From NCBI RefSeq assembly GCF_008728515.1, contig NC_044986.1, positions 67,704,817 through 67,768,816 of the forward strand: a DNA stretch of 64,000 bases. Direction: 5' to 3'. Below are positions 32,576 to 44,165 of this stretch, one piece after another (position 1 is the first letter of the stretch; each line of letters opens with the position of its first letter). Source of the stretch: Papio anubis (Eukaryota; Chordata; Mammalia; Primates; Cercopithecidae). Made by a program: the position numbers and the translations under genes. The notes under the pieces were generated by a model. It saw only the letters and a program-made list of their open reading frames with translations. It was not told the origin of the DNA and searched no databases.

Positions 32576-32999
32576 CCCCTCTGCCAAAGTCTCTCTTCTA
32601 GCACTGCCTTTCCAGGCTTGTGGTATCTCAGGGAAGGAGATGCTGCACCCAGGTCCCTGGTAGCAGCTCTCAGCTCTTGATAACAGTCTTGGGGACTCCC
32701 TGGGTCCTGGCTCTGAGGAGCAGAAGAGGAGTTGAGCTCCCCCCACTTGCCCCCACCTCTCAGGTAGGCAGCCTTGCCTCTGGCCTTGGCAGCACTTTCC
32801 CAAGCAGGGACGCCCTGGGAGCCTATATGGCCAGGAGGGAGGCAGTACACACAGCGCCCTGGAGAAAAGCCCCCCACACCTCCAGAAGGGGATGAGCTAG
32901 CGGGAGGCAGGGAGAAGGGGGGCCCACTTTCCCCTTCTTCTCTTGAGTTGGCACTTTTCTCTTTGGGTGTTAAACTCAGCTCTTCCTTTTTCTCCTATT
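32576..32999. other. Unique DNA
   Basis: Nothing recognised. Confidence 0.5.
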
Positions 33000-33180
33000 C
33001 CTGACTGCCTGTTAAATAATTTAAATATTTGGGCCTAAAGGGCTTCAATTATCCTTTAATTTACATTAGTAATTTATGTATTAGGCAGAATGGACACACG
33101 GTTAGTGTAACAACCCCCAGTAGACCGGCTAATATCTGCCGCACTCACTGTTCTTAAGAATGTCATCATTTTTCTTTGCA
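33000..33180. other. AT-rich unique block
   Basis: TTAAATAATTTAAATATTTG and AATTATCCTTTAATTTACAT, then AGTAATTTATGTATTAGG, in GC-rich surroundings. It ends in an acceptor-like TTTTTCTTTGCAG at about 33168-33180. No repeat family recognised. Looks like a conserved non-coding element, unproven. Confidence 0.35.
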
Positions 33181-33336
33181 GCCCAAGGTCTTTGTTTTCA
33201 AAGTGGCTCCTAGGCATGCACTTTTACACAGACCTGTGTACATGCTCAGGGGTACACACCAGAGGATGCCTGAACTCATAGAGAACATTGACATGCACCC
33301 ACTTACAGGCAGGCACACTGAAACAGTGGGTACAGG

Positions 33337-33339
33337 CTC

Positions 33340-33393
<54 letters not shown>
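33337..33393. repeat. (TC)n(AC)n compound microsatellite
   Basis: About 14 TC units followed by about 15 AC units without interruption. Confidence 0.98.
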
Positions 33394-33396
<3 letters not shown>

Positions 33397-34194
33397 ATGT
33401 AAAACACACACCCTGTCAGACCCGCCATCTCCACTGTCACCTGACCCCACTCCTTCCTGTGGGCTGTATGTATGCATATGCTTGTATTTGCATCTGTTGG
33501 CCAGGTGATCCCAAACATAGCTCTCTCTGGCAAAGAGGCTACTGGGCCCCAGCATGGCATTCATATGTCACATTCTGTGTCCAAGCTTTCAGTCCCTTTT
33601 TGCACGGCTCCACACAGGCACCTGACCCCAGGGTTGAACGCACTCATGAGAACGTGACCATGGCCACAGCTCCAGCGTGCTCACATGCCGCGGGCTGGCA
33701 CCAGCTACAAAGTCCTTCTGGGCTTCTCAGAGCCTGCAGCCTGGGCACTAGTAACCTGGCATGGCCTAAGCTCTTGCCCTGACATAGCTAGGCTGCCAAA
33801 GGGACCCCATTTGGGATTGCCAGTTCCTGGCTGCCCCTCGAAACTTGGCCCAGCTGCCCCAGCACCAGCTTGCAAGGGCTGAGGGCTCCCCAGGGGGTGG
33901 GGACAAAAGTGACAGAGAGTGACACCCCTATGTGTGAGTGTATTTTCCAAGCTTGTTAAACTGGGATGGGCCCCTGGCCCTGTGAAATGCACCTTGCACC
34001 TCTGTGCTGAGACCATGCTATACAGGCAAGGCCCTTGGGATCCAGAGCCATCTCTGAGCATGTGGCTTTCCAGCTGTCATTTCTAACTCCAGGAGAGTAC
34101 CCTGGCATGGTCTCTGGCTCCTCCTACCACGCTCATCTCTCTCCCACAGCCACAAAGCACAGAGCAAGTAGAAGGCAGGTAACACAGTGGGCAG
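33394..34194. other. Unique DNA
   Basis: Nothing recognised. Confidence 0.5.
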
Positions 34195-34300
34195 TGCAGA
34201 TATCTGATTGGTGGGGTAGTCCATTATACAGAAGGAAAAACCAAGGCTGCAGGAGGTTAGGGCATGGAACAGATAGATTACTTATAGAATCTTCTGGAAA
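34195..34300 (-). repeat. MIR-like SINE, antisense
   Basis: GTCCATTATACAGAAGGAAA, then AACCAAGGCTGCAGGAGGT. Confidence 0.55.
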
Positions 34301-34839
34301 GGTCCCTCTTAGGGGCACTGGCCATGTATCCCAGTGCCATGAGGGCTTTTGGAGCCCAGATTTCCCTCTTCCCACTCCGGTGCTCAGGCTGTGGTTCTGG
34401 CTGGGATGGGGTGGGGACGTGGTTCCTCTCCCCAAGCATATGTTTAGGCTCAAGAGAATAGCCCAGAGTTGCTGAGTGGAAAGTGCGTGGCCACAGGTGC
34501 CCATCTCTGTGCCTCTTCAGGAGACTGCCATGACACCAGCCATCTCACCACTCTTGAGCCAGGCAGGGGTGCTGGGAGCCCATGGCAAACCCCGCTGGGC
34601 CTGAGCCACCTGCCTGCTCTCGACCTTTTACCATATGGTGCCCCAGGCCCTGCTCCCCAGGATGCCTTGAATGAAGGGGCAGTGCCGGTCGGGGAGACAT
34701 CAGAACCCCTTTCCCCCAGCCTAGGGATGACCCTGACCCCCCGGCCATTCTGCTGGGTCCAAATGGGATACTCCCTACTGGGTTGCATGAGTTAGGCCCC
34801 TCCTGGAAGTCCCCATCATTGCCCTTCTCCCAGCCTTGA
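34301..34839. other. Unique DNA
   Basis: Nothing recognised. Confidence 0.5.
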
Positions 34840-34980
34840 CCTCTCCTCCTCTTCATCTGTCTGGCCTGGCTTGGGTGTGTGGATGCTTCCTCAAGTCCCA
34901 GCTTAATTCCTGACTTTCCCAGGAATCCTTTCCTGATAGTCCCAAACTCCCCAGACCTGTATAGCCTGTACCTCAAAATC
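34840..34980 (+). repeat. L2 LINE 3' fragment
   Basis: CTTCCTCAAGTCCCAGCTTA, then CCCAGGAATCCTTTCCTGAT, then CCCAGACCTGTATAGCC, as in the L2 3' region. Confidence 0.65.
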
Positions 34981-36029
34981 TAGGGCAGCAGTGCAAACAG
35001 TTTGTCTCAAGTGGCTATTTTGAAAGTTTGAGGGTGACTGCCCAGGGTGTCATGTTGAGAAATCTAGGGTCACATCTGGACTCATTTGCAGAGGTCAGCA
35101 TTAATTAGTGATGTCTGCTGTGGTATGGGATGGGGAGGTGGTGGCTCTCAGGCTGGGCACATGCCAAAACAGATCCAGGGCTAAATTCTGAAGTGCTGTT
35201 GCTGCGCTGCAGTGATTTCCTGAAGGGTTATCACCCTCCTAGCTCCCAGCACCCCAAAATAGATTATAACTTTTCTAATTTGTAATCTATGGGAGTATAC
35301 TTCTGTCTCCTATAGATTCTAATATAGATCTAGATACATAGTAGACGCTGAAGAGGGGAATACTTACAGCATGCTAGAGATGGAAGGATTTCTAGAGATC
35401 ACTGAGTTCAGGGATGGCAAATAGGTTTCCTCCTGCTACCAACCCTGAACAGACAATAATGCCTTTCAGGAGCTGTGCTGATTCAGAGACTCAGATCAGG
35501 CTCAGTTGGGTCGATTAGTGATGTCTGTCATGGGCTCAGCCATGGCAGTAGTTGTACCAAGGTATTGCTATCCCTGTTTTATTTCAGTCTTCCAAATATA
35601 TTCTTATGGAAACTAGGACTCAGAGTGGGTAATCTGTCAGAGGTTACCCCACTGCTTGCTTGGATGATTAGAGAATCCTCACTCCTGCCAAAGGAGTTTC
35701 CCTGTCAGAGGTCAAGGTAAGGAAGGTAGAATCCTCAAAGCCTGGGTAGACAAACTGATGATGTGTCTTTCTGAGACTGGTTCCTACAGCTGTAGTCTTC
35801 ATATGTCTTCATGCAGTTTTTAAACTTTCAAACTTTCACCTTTTGATATAGTAGGTGGTAGGTACAATGTAAACACTGTACATGTCATTTAAAGGCAAAT
35901 TGGATTTTCTTCTGGCAGCCACCCTGGACTTCAGACTTGCAGGCCCCAGAGCATGGTTTATCTCCCCATCTGCTAGAGCGATTTTCCATTTGCTCCGCAA
36001 TGGGAAATAAGAATCCATCATGTGCCATT
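34981..36029. other. Unique DNA
   Basis: Locally AT-rich at 35250-35350. Possible decayed SINE-like text at 35370-35415 (AGAGATGGAAGGATTTCTAG). No gene recognised. Confidence 0.45.
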
Positions 36030-36560
36030 GTGTCAGGAAGGTGGTGTCTACTTTAATAAATTTGCTTTTAAATGCTGGCTGTCTCTGGAGATTGTTTCAC
36101 TCATGCCTGCAGATAAAGTGATTAAAGTTGCAGAGTGTACACGGTTCCTGCAAAGACCCTGAGCGCCGTTCATATCTGAAACCCTTGCCACATAGGGGAA
36201 TGAATGAACCGAGATAATTCATCTCCTGTGAGAGTCTCGGTGCCACAGGCTGAAGCACACGCAGGGAAGAATTGAGGATATTTATTTTTCTTTAAGTTGT
36301 TTTCCCTCAGGGGAAAAACCCACAGGCTGGGGATGTATACCTCAAGCCGTTCATTTTCTTTCCTCTCAAATTGACGTTGCTTTTCTAGGACTTTGCCTCT
36401 TTAAGTGTACCAGATGTGACAGCTTTGTAAGTAAATGAAGTACTATGTAATGTTCCACTTCACGTCCTCCAACAAAAAAGTGATTTGAAATATCGGTTAA
36501 AAATAAGTGTCACATATATATTACAATATTTTTCCAAATGCCCATGCTTTAAAGGGGGGT
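36030..36560. other. 530-base AT-rich unique block, candidate CNE
   Basis: A long AT-rich island with no recognisable repeat. It contains CAGATAAAGTGATTAAAGTT (GATA- and HOX/TCF-type words), ACTTTAATAAATTTGC and TAAATGAAGTACTATGTAAT. The absence of repeats and sharp composition change suggest constraint. Conservation is untested. Confidence 0.35.
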
Positions 36561-36639
36561 GAAGGGACAGTTAACACACTCTTCAGTGGTATCTAAATCT
36601 TAAGTTTTATCTTTCCAGGTCTATTCCCTACATAGCTGA

Positions 36640-36715
36640 TCATTCATGGTGACTGTAGGCTGATCTCTTGCCCTCTCTGGGCCTGTTTTGCCGTATATCA
36701 AATGGGCTGACTTTG
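36640..36715 (+). repeat. MIR SINE fragment
   Basis: GATCTCTTGCCCTCTCTGGG, then CGTATATCAAATGGG. Confidence 0.65.
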
Positions 36716-36889
36716 GGCCTGAGCAGCAGGAAGTGTGATAGATCACCAGGCTGTGAGGGTGGCTCCCTTTTGTGTCTTTATATTGGGCGGGATAGAGTTT
36801 GACCTGCTGCCTACCAAGTGTCCTGCCATGAGTCCCAGAGCCCTGCAGATTATAGCAGCCACGCCCTCCGCCTCAGTGCCCGCTTCTGT

Positions 36890-37000
36890 GAGAGCGCTTT
36901 CAAATCTCTCTTTCCTCTCATCTCACAATTACCCTGCGAAGGCAGGACTGGTATTGCATTGTACAAAAGAGGAAAGAAACCTGAGCTTGGAGAGGTTGCT
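36890..37000 (-). repeat. MIR SINE, antisense
   Basis: TCTCACAATTACCCTGCGAA, then AAGAGGAAAGAAACCTGAGC. Confidence 0.7.
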
Positions 37001-37014
37001 AATAATGACAGCCA

Positions 37015-37185
37015 CTAGCAGTTTTTCAGGTTTTATTATGTGCCAGGCACTGCGCGAGCTTGTCGTATACATTGCCTCATTTATTCTTCAGAACGACCCT
37101 AACCCTATGAGGTAGGCATCATTTCTCCCATCTTATTGTGAAGGAAACAGACTCAGAGAGGTGAAGTGATTTGCCCAAGGCCAGA
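37015..37185 (-). repeat. MIR SINE, antisense, well preserved
   Basis: TTATGTGCCAGGCACTGCG, CCCTATGAGGTAGGCATCAT and CAGAGAGGTGAAGTGATTTG. Confidence 0.9.
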
Positions 37186-38439
37186 CCCCTTCACGGGGAT
37201 CTGCCTTGCAAGAGGGCACCTGCAAGAAGAGGGAAGGTATTGGTAGCAGTGAAGTCCATTCCAGAGAGCAGGTAGGAAGTGACAGCAGGATCCCCAGAGA
37301 CCCCCAGGACCTGACTCAGCCTGGCTGTCTGTTCAGGTCTCCCCAGGAGAGTAGACGGTGGATGGGGAGGTGAGGCTTGGGAGTTAGGGCAGAGAAGAGG
37401 GGGTTTTCCTAGAGAACTCAAGGGACAGGAGGAGAGAAGATATAGCACAAGCCCCAGGACCCATGTCCAGGACACTGGGCATTTCCCAGGACCCCAGGCA
37501 TTTCCCCCCGTCCCTCTTAGCTCTTCGCTTCCTTGCAGCTCAGACCTCTAAAATCCTCCCCTCATTTCCACACTTCACCTCCTCACCTGTGGACTCTGGG
37601 TCTGCACCTTCTGCTTCTCACACTTCCTTGCTGCAGACTCCAACCTCAGGGGGAACCCCAAAGGCCCAGCCCTCCCCAGCATTGAGTATCAGAAGTGCCA
37701 CAGCCCTGCCATTAACAGGGCCCACCACCTCCTTTCCCCACAGCTTGGTCTTAGTGATGCTGGCCACCCTACTGCAAGGCCCAGGCCCAGGAGTAGACAG
37801 TAACTGAGTTTGGATGTCCTTCCCTTCACCCGACACCATGCCCAAGGAGAAGCAGCAGCAGTGCAGCTTCCTGGGAATGAGGCTTTCTTTCCACCTTCTC
37901 GTCCATTGCCCTGGAAATACCTGTAGCAGGTGGGCAGGCTGGCAGGGAAGGCCAAGGGCATCTGATGTCACTGCTCCCCAGCATTGTTTTGGTTCCGGCC
38001 ACAGTGGGGGTGGGGTGTATGTCTGTGTGCTGAGTCCACTCAGTCCCAGGGCAACCTGGAGCTTTGTCTCCCTGTCCCCTGCCAAGCTCCCTGGTTCCTG
38101 GCTGAAAGCATTTCCAGGGTGTCAGAAGCTGCTGGCTTCCCCAGGGCTGCCAAGGGGAGAAGGGGCAGGAGAGCTGGGTGGGGGTGTGGGGGTCCCCCTC
38201 CCCAGTGATCCCCATAGCCTGGGAGTGAGAGGTGGACACTGTACCCGTGGTCAGTAGGGGAGCAGGTGTCCCCAGGACACTAGGAAAGCTGGTTCACGCA
38301 TGTCTCCCGGGAAGTATTCAGGGAGCATTTGCTAAGGTGGGGATCGCTGCAAGGTGGAGGGTCCCAGCGTCCCCCTTCTGGTTCTAGGTGTGGCCTTCCT
38401 GCTCACTATATCATGTCAACTCCATCAACCTTTAGCCAG
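37186..38439. other. Unique DNA
   Basis: No gene. A TGACTCAGC word (NF-E2/NRF2-type) lies at about 37312-37320. Open frames to 155 codons on both strands lack domains. Confidence 0.5.
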
Positions 38440-38605
38440 GTCCGCGCTCACCAACCAGCAGTCCAGTTTCCCAACTCAGCACAGAGGGAAACTGATGCCT
38501 AGTAGAGAGGATAAAAATGAGCTCAAGGTCACATCCAGTCAGCAGTATTGTTGGGACTGGACTCCGAGGTCTGACTCTTGGTTCAGTGCTCTTTCCCCTA
38601 TAGCT
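38440..38605 (-). repeat. MIR SINE, antisense
   Basis: GGGAAACTGATGCCTAGTAG, then GAGCTCAAGGTCACATCCAG, then CTCCGAGGTCTGACTCTTGG. Confidence 0.75.
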
Positions 38606-39389
38606 GGTGGTTATGTAAAGTCATGTAAAGTATATGCAAATGTCTGTGGCTTCCTACCTACACGTAGCAGAGGGAGTTGTGTGTCCCACTGGGGCTGGCG
38701 GGAGTCTTCTCCCATCACAGACCGTCAGTTCTGAAAGGGCTCGTGGTCATTGTTTTACCCACTGTCTGACTCAGGGCCTGGGCCCCAGCCTTCTGTGGAG
38801 ATCAGGAGCACAAATGGCTCTGGGACCATGGGTACCTGGCATCCTGCTGGTGTGGGGGGCATAGGCCTGACAATGCCAGGAAATGGCCAGAGGAAGCCTC
38901 CGGATAGGCCCCTGGAGTCCACAAGACAGTGTGGGCCTGGCGCGGGGAGGTTTTCTCACGAGTCCTGGGAAGTCGGCTCACTGTCTCCGGGCCCCCTGGG
39001 TCCCCATCAATAAGCTGGCCTGAATGGAGAGGCTGGGTTGGGGGAAGGAGATTTATTTCCTGGCTTAGGAACCAGCCATTCTCCCTGCCTCCCATCTTCC
39101 TCCTGGCCGGAGAACAATGAGACGTCCCCAGAGAGGCCTTCCTGTGGCAACAGGTGCACTGAGCAGGGTGGACGACCACCACCCAGGCCCCCATAGGCTC
39201 CAGCTGTGCACGTGGCGAGCCTCCACCATTGGCCCTCCTTCCAGAACAGCAGCCTGGCGCCCTTAGAAACAACACCAGGCACTGACCCTTTCCCCACTAT
39301 TTCTGGGTCCAGGAAGTGGCTTGTTTGTTTATACAGTTCAGATAATGTTGCCATATTTCCCCAAACGGTGGGAATTAAGGTCTGAAAAA
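38606..39389. other. Unique DNA
   Basis: Nothing recognised. Confidence 0.5.
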
Positions 39390-39840
39390 TAATCACCCTT
39401 AATCCCACCCAGATGTAACCACTACTTGCATATTAGTGAGTTTCCTTTCAGGCTCATGCCCAGGTTTGTTTTATGATGTCATCATGTACTTACATGTTTC
39501 ATTTCATGCTCAGGCCTCTACACTTAACATTATTCCATGAACCTTTCTTGTATAATTACATAGACTTCATAATTAGCCATTAATACCTGAGAAGAACCCA
39601 CATTGGGGATATGCTTTAATTTATTCAACCAGTTATCCCTTTGTTGGGTGTCTTACTGTGATAAATAACACTGCATTGAACATCTCCATGCTCATAGCTT
39701 GGTTGGGTTCCTTGGGAGAGATTCCCAAAAGTAGAATTCTAGGTAAAAAGACGCGCCCTCATTCTTACACGCTGCTAGATTGCTTTGTGGGTTTGATGCA
39801 AGTGTCATCACCAAGTTGTCATTCTCAGAAGTCCTAGCAG
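39390..39840 (-). mobile_element. Old L1 fragment, antisense
   Basis: Antisense L1M-like 3' region: TACACTTAACATTATTCCAT, AATTTATTCAACCAGTTATC, AATAACACTGCATTGAACAT and CCCAAAAGTAGAATTCTAGG. Non-coding and heavily decayed. Confidence 0.75.
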
Positions 39841-40069
39841 TTGTTCATGGACCCACAGGGTGGTAAGACGTATTTCCTAGACAGCCCAGACATCCAAATG
39901 TCACCAGGCCCACTGATGATGGGGGAAGGGAATGTGAATTGACACAAAAGGAGCTTGGGGCTCTCACTTCCAGGGTCCCTAACTTAGAAACACCCCGGGG
40001 CTTTAGGGACAGGATTTACTGAGAAGCCACTCCTCGTTCATAATTAGCACCATCCATCCCCAGTCAGAT
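39841..40069. other. Unique DNA
   Basis: Nothing recognised. Confidence 0.5.
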
Positions 40070-40340
40070 CTGGAACGAGCGGAAGCCCTTTAAAGTAATT
40101 TGCTCTTTTAATATCACCCCTGTGATCTCATTTAATTTTCTCAACCAAACTTCATTCACGGAGGAAGCCAAAAGCACTCCACCAGCCCGGACTGAATTCT
40201 CACTCTTTCCAAACAGTGGCTCTGGACTTCTGCAAGCTCTGCTGAGATTTGTCTGGCCTCCAGCAGCTTGCATCCAAAGCCAAAAGGGCTGTTTCTCTGT
40301 CCAAAAACAAAAGGCACGAGCATAGTGTAAAAGCTGTGGC
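40070..40340. other. Unique block, AT-rich left part
   Basis: AAGTAATTTGCTCTTTTAAT and ATCTCATTTAATTTTCTC lie in a repeat-free stretch. No exon recognised. A possible conserved element. Confidence 0.3.
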
Positions 40341-40419
40341 TTTAAACATAGGCAAGCAGCTCCCACTGCCTGCCTGAGCCCCCACGGTGGGGAGGAAATC
40401 GACTATATATTGAGTCATA

Positions 40420-40590
40420 CTCCCTGGCAGGCTCCGTGCTGGACATTTTTTTGGTTGGGCGGGGGCATGGTCTCAGTGATCCTTCTGTGAACCCTGCGAG
40501 ATTGGTAGGATCACCCATTTTACAGATAAGGAAACTTATCTGTAAGCTCTGAGTCGCAATGACTTGTCAAGGTCCCTACCATAACCCCTT
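40420..40590 (-). repeat. MIR SINE, antisense, with hairpin mutation
   Basis: TCATACTCCCTGGCAGGCTC, then CCCATTTTACAGATAAGG, then AGTCGCAATGACTTGTC. The usual core after the CAGATGAGGAAACTGAGG position has been replaced by an inverted copy of its left neighbour, giving the hairpin at 40520-40545. Confidence 0.85.
40520..40545. repeat. Perfect 11-bp hairpin inside MIR
   Basis: TTACAGATAAG (40520-40530), loop GAAA, then CTTATCTGTAA (40535-40545), exact reverse complements. Contains two oppositely oriented GATA cores (AGATAA and TTATCT). Confidence 0.97.
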
Positions 40591-41224
40591 CTTTGGGAGA
40601 CCTCCAGGTGACACTGCACATGGAGCTGGGGCACTGCTGTCACAATGTCATACCCCAGAGGTGACCAGGTGAGTGGCCGAGTACCCGCCACACCCCTACG
40701 CTGCTGCCACTCACACAGCCACTCCCAGCCCTGGCCCCAGCTCCTCCAGGAAGGGAGCCTCCCTCCGCTGAGCCAGCAGAGCTCTCAGGCAACTGGGCTC
40801 AGGAGAGCCATGGTGATTTATGGCTGCCGCGTCTCCCCAGTGCCCCGCCTGGGCCCAGTGTACTTACCGACTAATGGAAGCTCGAATGGAGGGAGATAAT
40901 TCTGCCAGGAGCTGGTTCCAGTGACAGGGGCAACCACCATTGCCCCAGGGCCAGGATAGGTTCAGAAACAGAGAGGACTTGGGCAGAGGCCAGAGACAGA
41001 GGCGCTGAAGGCTCTTGAGAGCAGATGGAGCCCAGGTGGGGACTCGGGCATGCAGAGGGTGGCACTTCCTGGCAGCCCAGTCCCCAGACCCGCTTCTCCA
41101 GGCCCCCCAGAAAGAGCCAAGAGGTGAGCCAGGAGCCCAAGGCCGCAGGTGCCCAGCAGCACACCCGCCTGTGCATTTGGTGTGTGGGTTTTGATATTCT
41201 GAGAACATCCAAGCTTCTCGCCTA
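40591..41224. other. Unique DNA
   Basis: Nothing recognised. Confidence 0.5.
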
Positions 41225-41340
41225 ACCCCTCAATGGCAGATGGGGAAGTAGGGGCCCAGAGAGGGTCAGGGACTTGTCCAGGGCCACACAGCATGTTGGT
41301 TACTGAGCTGAGAGAAAAGCCCTGGGATGTCACAAGAACA
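41225..41340 (-). repeat. MIR SINE, antisense
   Basis: GGCAGATGGGGAAGTAGGGG, then GGGACTTGTCCAGGGCCAC, then ACAGCATGTTGGTTACTGAG. Confidence 0.8.
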
Positions 41341-42314
41341 CAGCAGCCGGTGTGGAGTGAAGAGGAAGACCTTGGACAGGGCGGGTGGGAGGGTGAGCAC
41401 AGAGCAGGGAAGGTGCAGGGGGACGACAGTCAGGGTCAGGGATTAAGGAGGAGGCTTGGGACAGCCCCAACAGCGGAGCCCAGAGGAAGGGGTGCAGCAG
41501 CTGGCATCGACCCTCCTGGCAAGGGAGGGTTAAGGGGGACCTGGAAACCCACAGCCCCATTGGGTTCCCTCTGTGAGCCAGCAGGTGCTTCCTGGCGCTC
41601 TGCCGGGCACTGAGGGGTGAGCACCCCTGGATCCCACCTTGCTCCTTTCCACTGATGTCCTCCAGCCAGCATGACCCACCACTCAGCTCTCCTGAGCCTC
41701 TCTCTGTGTCCTCTTAAATGGGACTATTATGCCTTCTTCAAAGGGTAAGTGGGAGGCACCAAAAAGACAGTGAATAGGGAAGTTCAGGTTGAGAGAAAGC
41801 CAAAGTGAAGAAGAGATGCCCACCTCAGTTCAGATGTCTCAGCACCCCTGGCACCTCTCTTGTCCCCTTCCCCCTCCAGGCCCACACAGACTAGTCACAT
41901 AGGTTGCTAGTGCCTCAGTGTATCCCATCTGTGAAATGGGCTCCCCTCACAGCCCCTGGCAAGAAGGCATATCCCTGGCTGGGTGGTGAGCTCCCTCCTG
42001 CATGCCAAGCCCACACAGCATCTCCGAGGAGCGCCTCAGTGGTGAGCTGCCCCAGCCGGGAGTGAATTCTCACCATGGAGAGACGTACATACCAGGTGCT
42101 CCTTGGAGGTGCTGTGTGGGCTTGGAAGATGTTGTCCATGGCTGGGGGCCCAGCAGCCATCTGGGGCCTGACAACAAGGAGTGAGGAAACAACTGCGCCT
42201 GTTGTAGGGCAAAGAGGAGCCTCTGTCCCCTCCTGGAACCAGTGCAGGCTGTGGCCAGGTGTGCAGGGAACTCTTCCAGGTCATCTGGCTCAGCGGCTTC
42301 CACAAACACCTAGA
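41341..42314. other. Unique DNA
   Basis: Nothing recognised. Confidence 0.5.
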
Positions 42315-42455
42315 ATCCATGCTATGCATAGGCACCTGCCTGTGCTAAAGTCCTTTGATATATGTGAGCTCTTGGAGGTAGGCGATGTTCTGATACCCTC
42401 TTTATAGATGGGAAAACAGGCCAGTGGCTTCAAGTGCCGTGTCCAAGAAACACGT
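42315..42455 (-). repeat. MIR SINE, antisense
   Basis: GTGAGCTCTTGGAGGTAGGC, then CCTCTTTATAGATGGGAAAA. Confidence 0.75.
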
Positions 42456-42474
42456 GCTTTCAATGGGAACTGTT

Positions 42475-42680
42475 TTTGAGAGTTTACCTGATGCCAGGTG
42501 CACAGGAGCTAAGGCATTACTTATCCTCTTATCTTCTAGGCTAGGGACTGTTAGCCCATTTTACAGGTGGACAAACCAAGGCCAGGGAGACAAAATCGCC
42601 TGCCTGAAGCCCCCACAGTTATTGATGCTGAGACTCTATCCTGCGGATGTTGGGCTCTTTCCACTGAGTAAGGTTCCCTC
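42475..42680 (-). repeat. MIR SINE, antisense
   Basis: TGATGCCAGGTGCACAGG, then AGCCCATTTTACAGGTGGA, then CTCTATCCTGCGGATGTTGG. Confidence 0.8.
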
Positions 42681-43044
42681 ACTCTCTAGTGACACATGGG
42701 GTGCCCTCAGCCTGGGCCAGGGCAGGGCAGATGCAGAGACCCCCACTTCCCTCCTAGGATAGAGGAATCTGTATTGCTTCATGCTTGTCTCTGCCCACCT
42801 GCTGGCCAAGCCCAGGACAGGAAGAGAGGGCTCACAAATTGGGAGACTCTGGGCTGAAGACCCAGTGGTCTCAGCCATTTTTGTTTCTTGTGGGTCCCAA
42901 AACCATCCATTCCTCCTCCAAGCCCAGCCCTGTAGCTCCTCCAGGAAGCCTGGCCCCTTCCTGAGCGGTGTGGCCAGCTCTCTGTGCTTCTCCTGGAACC
43001 CCCACTCCAGAGCACCTGAGAGCAGCAGGACAAGCCGTGGCCTT
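42681..43044. other. Unique DNA
   Basis: Nothing recognised. Confidence 0.5.
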
Positions 43045-43140
43045 GGGCAGCATCCTTTCAGAGGAGGAAGGTCCAGAGAGGGGAAGGGACTTGCCCAAGG
43101 TCACACAGCTAGCGACATCCCAAGCAACCCTGCTGAAGCT
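43045..43140 (-). repeat. MIR SINE, antisense
   Basis: CAGAGAGGGGAAGGGACTTG, CCCAAGGTCACACAGCTAG. Confidence 0.85.
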
Positions 43141-43510
43141 GGCACCCGCTTGCCCCCAGAGTCACCAAGGTCCCCACCCTGCCCCAACATTGCCTTTTCC
43201 TGAGGAGTTGATTCCCAGCCCAGCAGAGGAGCCGGCAGATGGGTAAAGACCCTCCCGCTGAAGAACTGAGCATCCCAAGCCCCTCTCATCCTCCCCACTC
43301 AGTGGCCGGCCAGGTACTGCCCTGTCCAGGAGGCAGCTGACAGGCAACAAGGGAAGAGCCGAGCCTCAGGGCAGGCAGCCCATGTGGGGCCACGTGAGCC
43401 CAATGTCACCAGAGTCCCATGGGGTGAACTGGGATAGAATGGCCCAGCCTTTCCTCATGGGCAGGGTGGAGGGAGGTGAAGTATGGCCATTCATTAGAAA
43501 AATAATGACT
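43141..43510. other. Unique DNA
   Basis: Nothing recognised. Confidence 0.5.
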
Positions 43511-43827
43511 GGGCCGGGTGCTGTGGCTCACACCTATAATCCCAGCACTTTGGGAGGCCAAGGCAGTAGGATCGCCTGAGGTCAGGAGTTCAAGACCAGC
43601 CTTGCCAACATGGCAAAACCCCGTCTCTACTAAAAATACAAAAATTAGCTGGGCATGGTGGTGCGTGCCTGTAATCCCAGCTACTCGGGGTGCTGAGGCA
43701 GGAGAATCGTTTGAACCCAGGAGGCAGAGGTTGTAGTGAGCCGAGATGGTGCCACTGCATTCCAGCCTGGGTGATACAGCGAGACTCCATCTCAAAAAAA
43801 AAAAAAAAAAAAAGGAAAGACAAAAAG
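43511..43827 (+). mobile_element. AluS
   Basis: Sense dimeric Alu (GGGCCGGGTGCTGTGG to a 23-A tail). Target duplication AATAATGACT at 43501-43510 and 43828-43837. First Alu after about 15 kb without one. Confidence 0.97.
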
Positions 43828-43859
43828 AATAATGACTAATCTTGGACTTGGGCAGCCCT

Positions 43860-43985
43860 TCATAGTTTTTGAAGCACTTCTGCATCCATAACAGAATGTG
43901 TTCTGTTCATTCAAAGACTGAGAAATCAAGGCTCAGAGAGGCGAAGTGGCTAGCCCAGTCACACAGCCAGGCAGACTGTGGGGAG
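43860..43985 (-). repeat. MIR SINE, antisense
   Basis: CAAGGCTCAGAGAGGCGAAG and GCCCAGTCACACAGCCAGG. Confidence 0.8.
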
Positions 43986-43989
43986 GACT

Positions 43990-44165
43990 TCATCCTACAC
44001 AAGGTGCATGTGAGTTTACTGAACGCTGCAGTCAGGCCCTGTGCTTGGTACATTCACATACGTGACTGTTTGCCATAACGACAGGCCTGGGAGATTCCTG
44101 TGGATTGTCCCATTTTATAGAGGAGGAAATATAGACCCGTGACTTGCCCAGGCCCCACAGGGACG
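43990..44165 (-). repeat. MIR SINE, antisense
   Basis: Second antisense MIR in tandem: GAGTTTACTGAACGCTGCAG, then GTCCCATTTTATAGAGGAGG. Confidence 0.8.
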
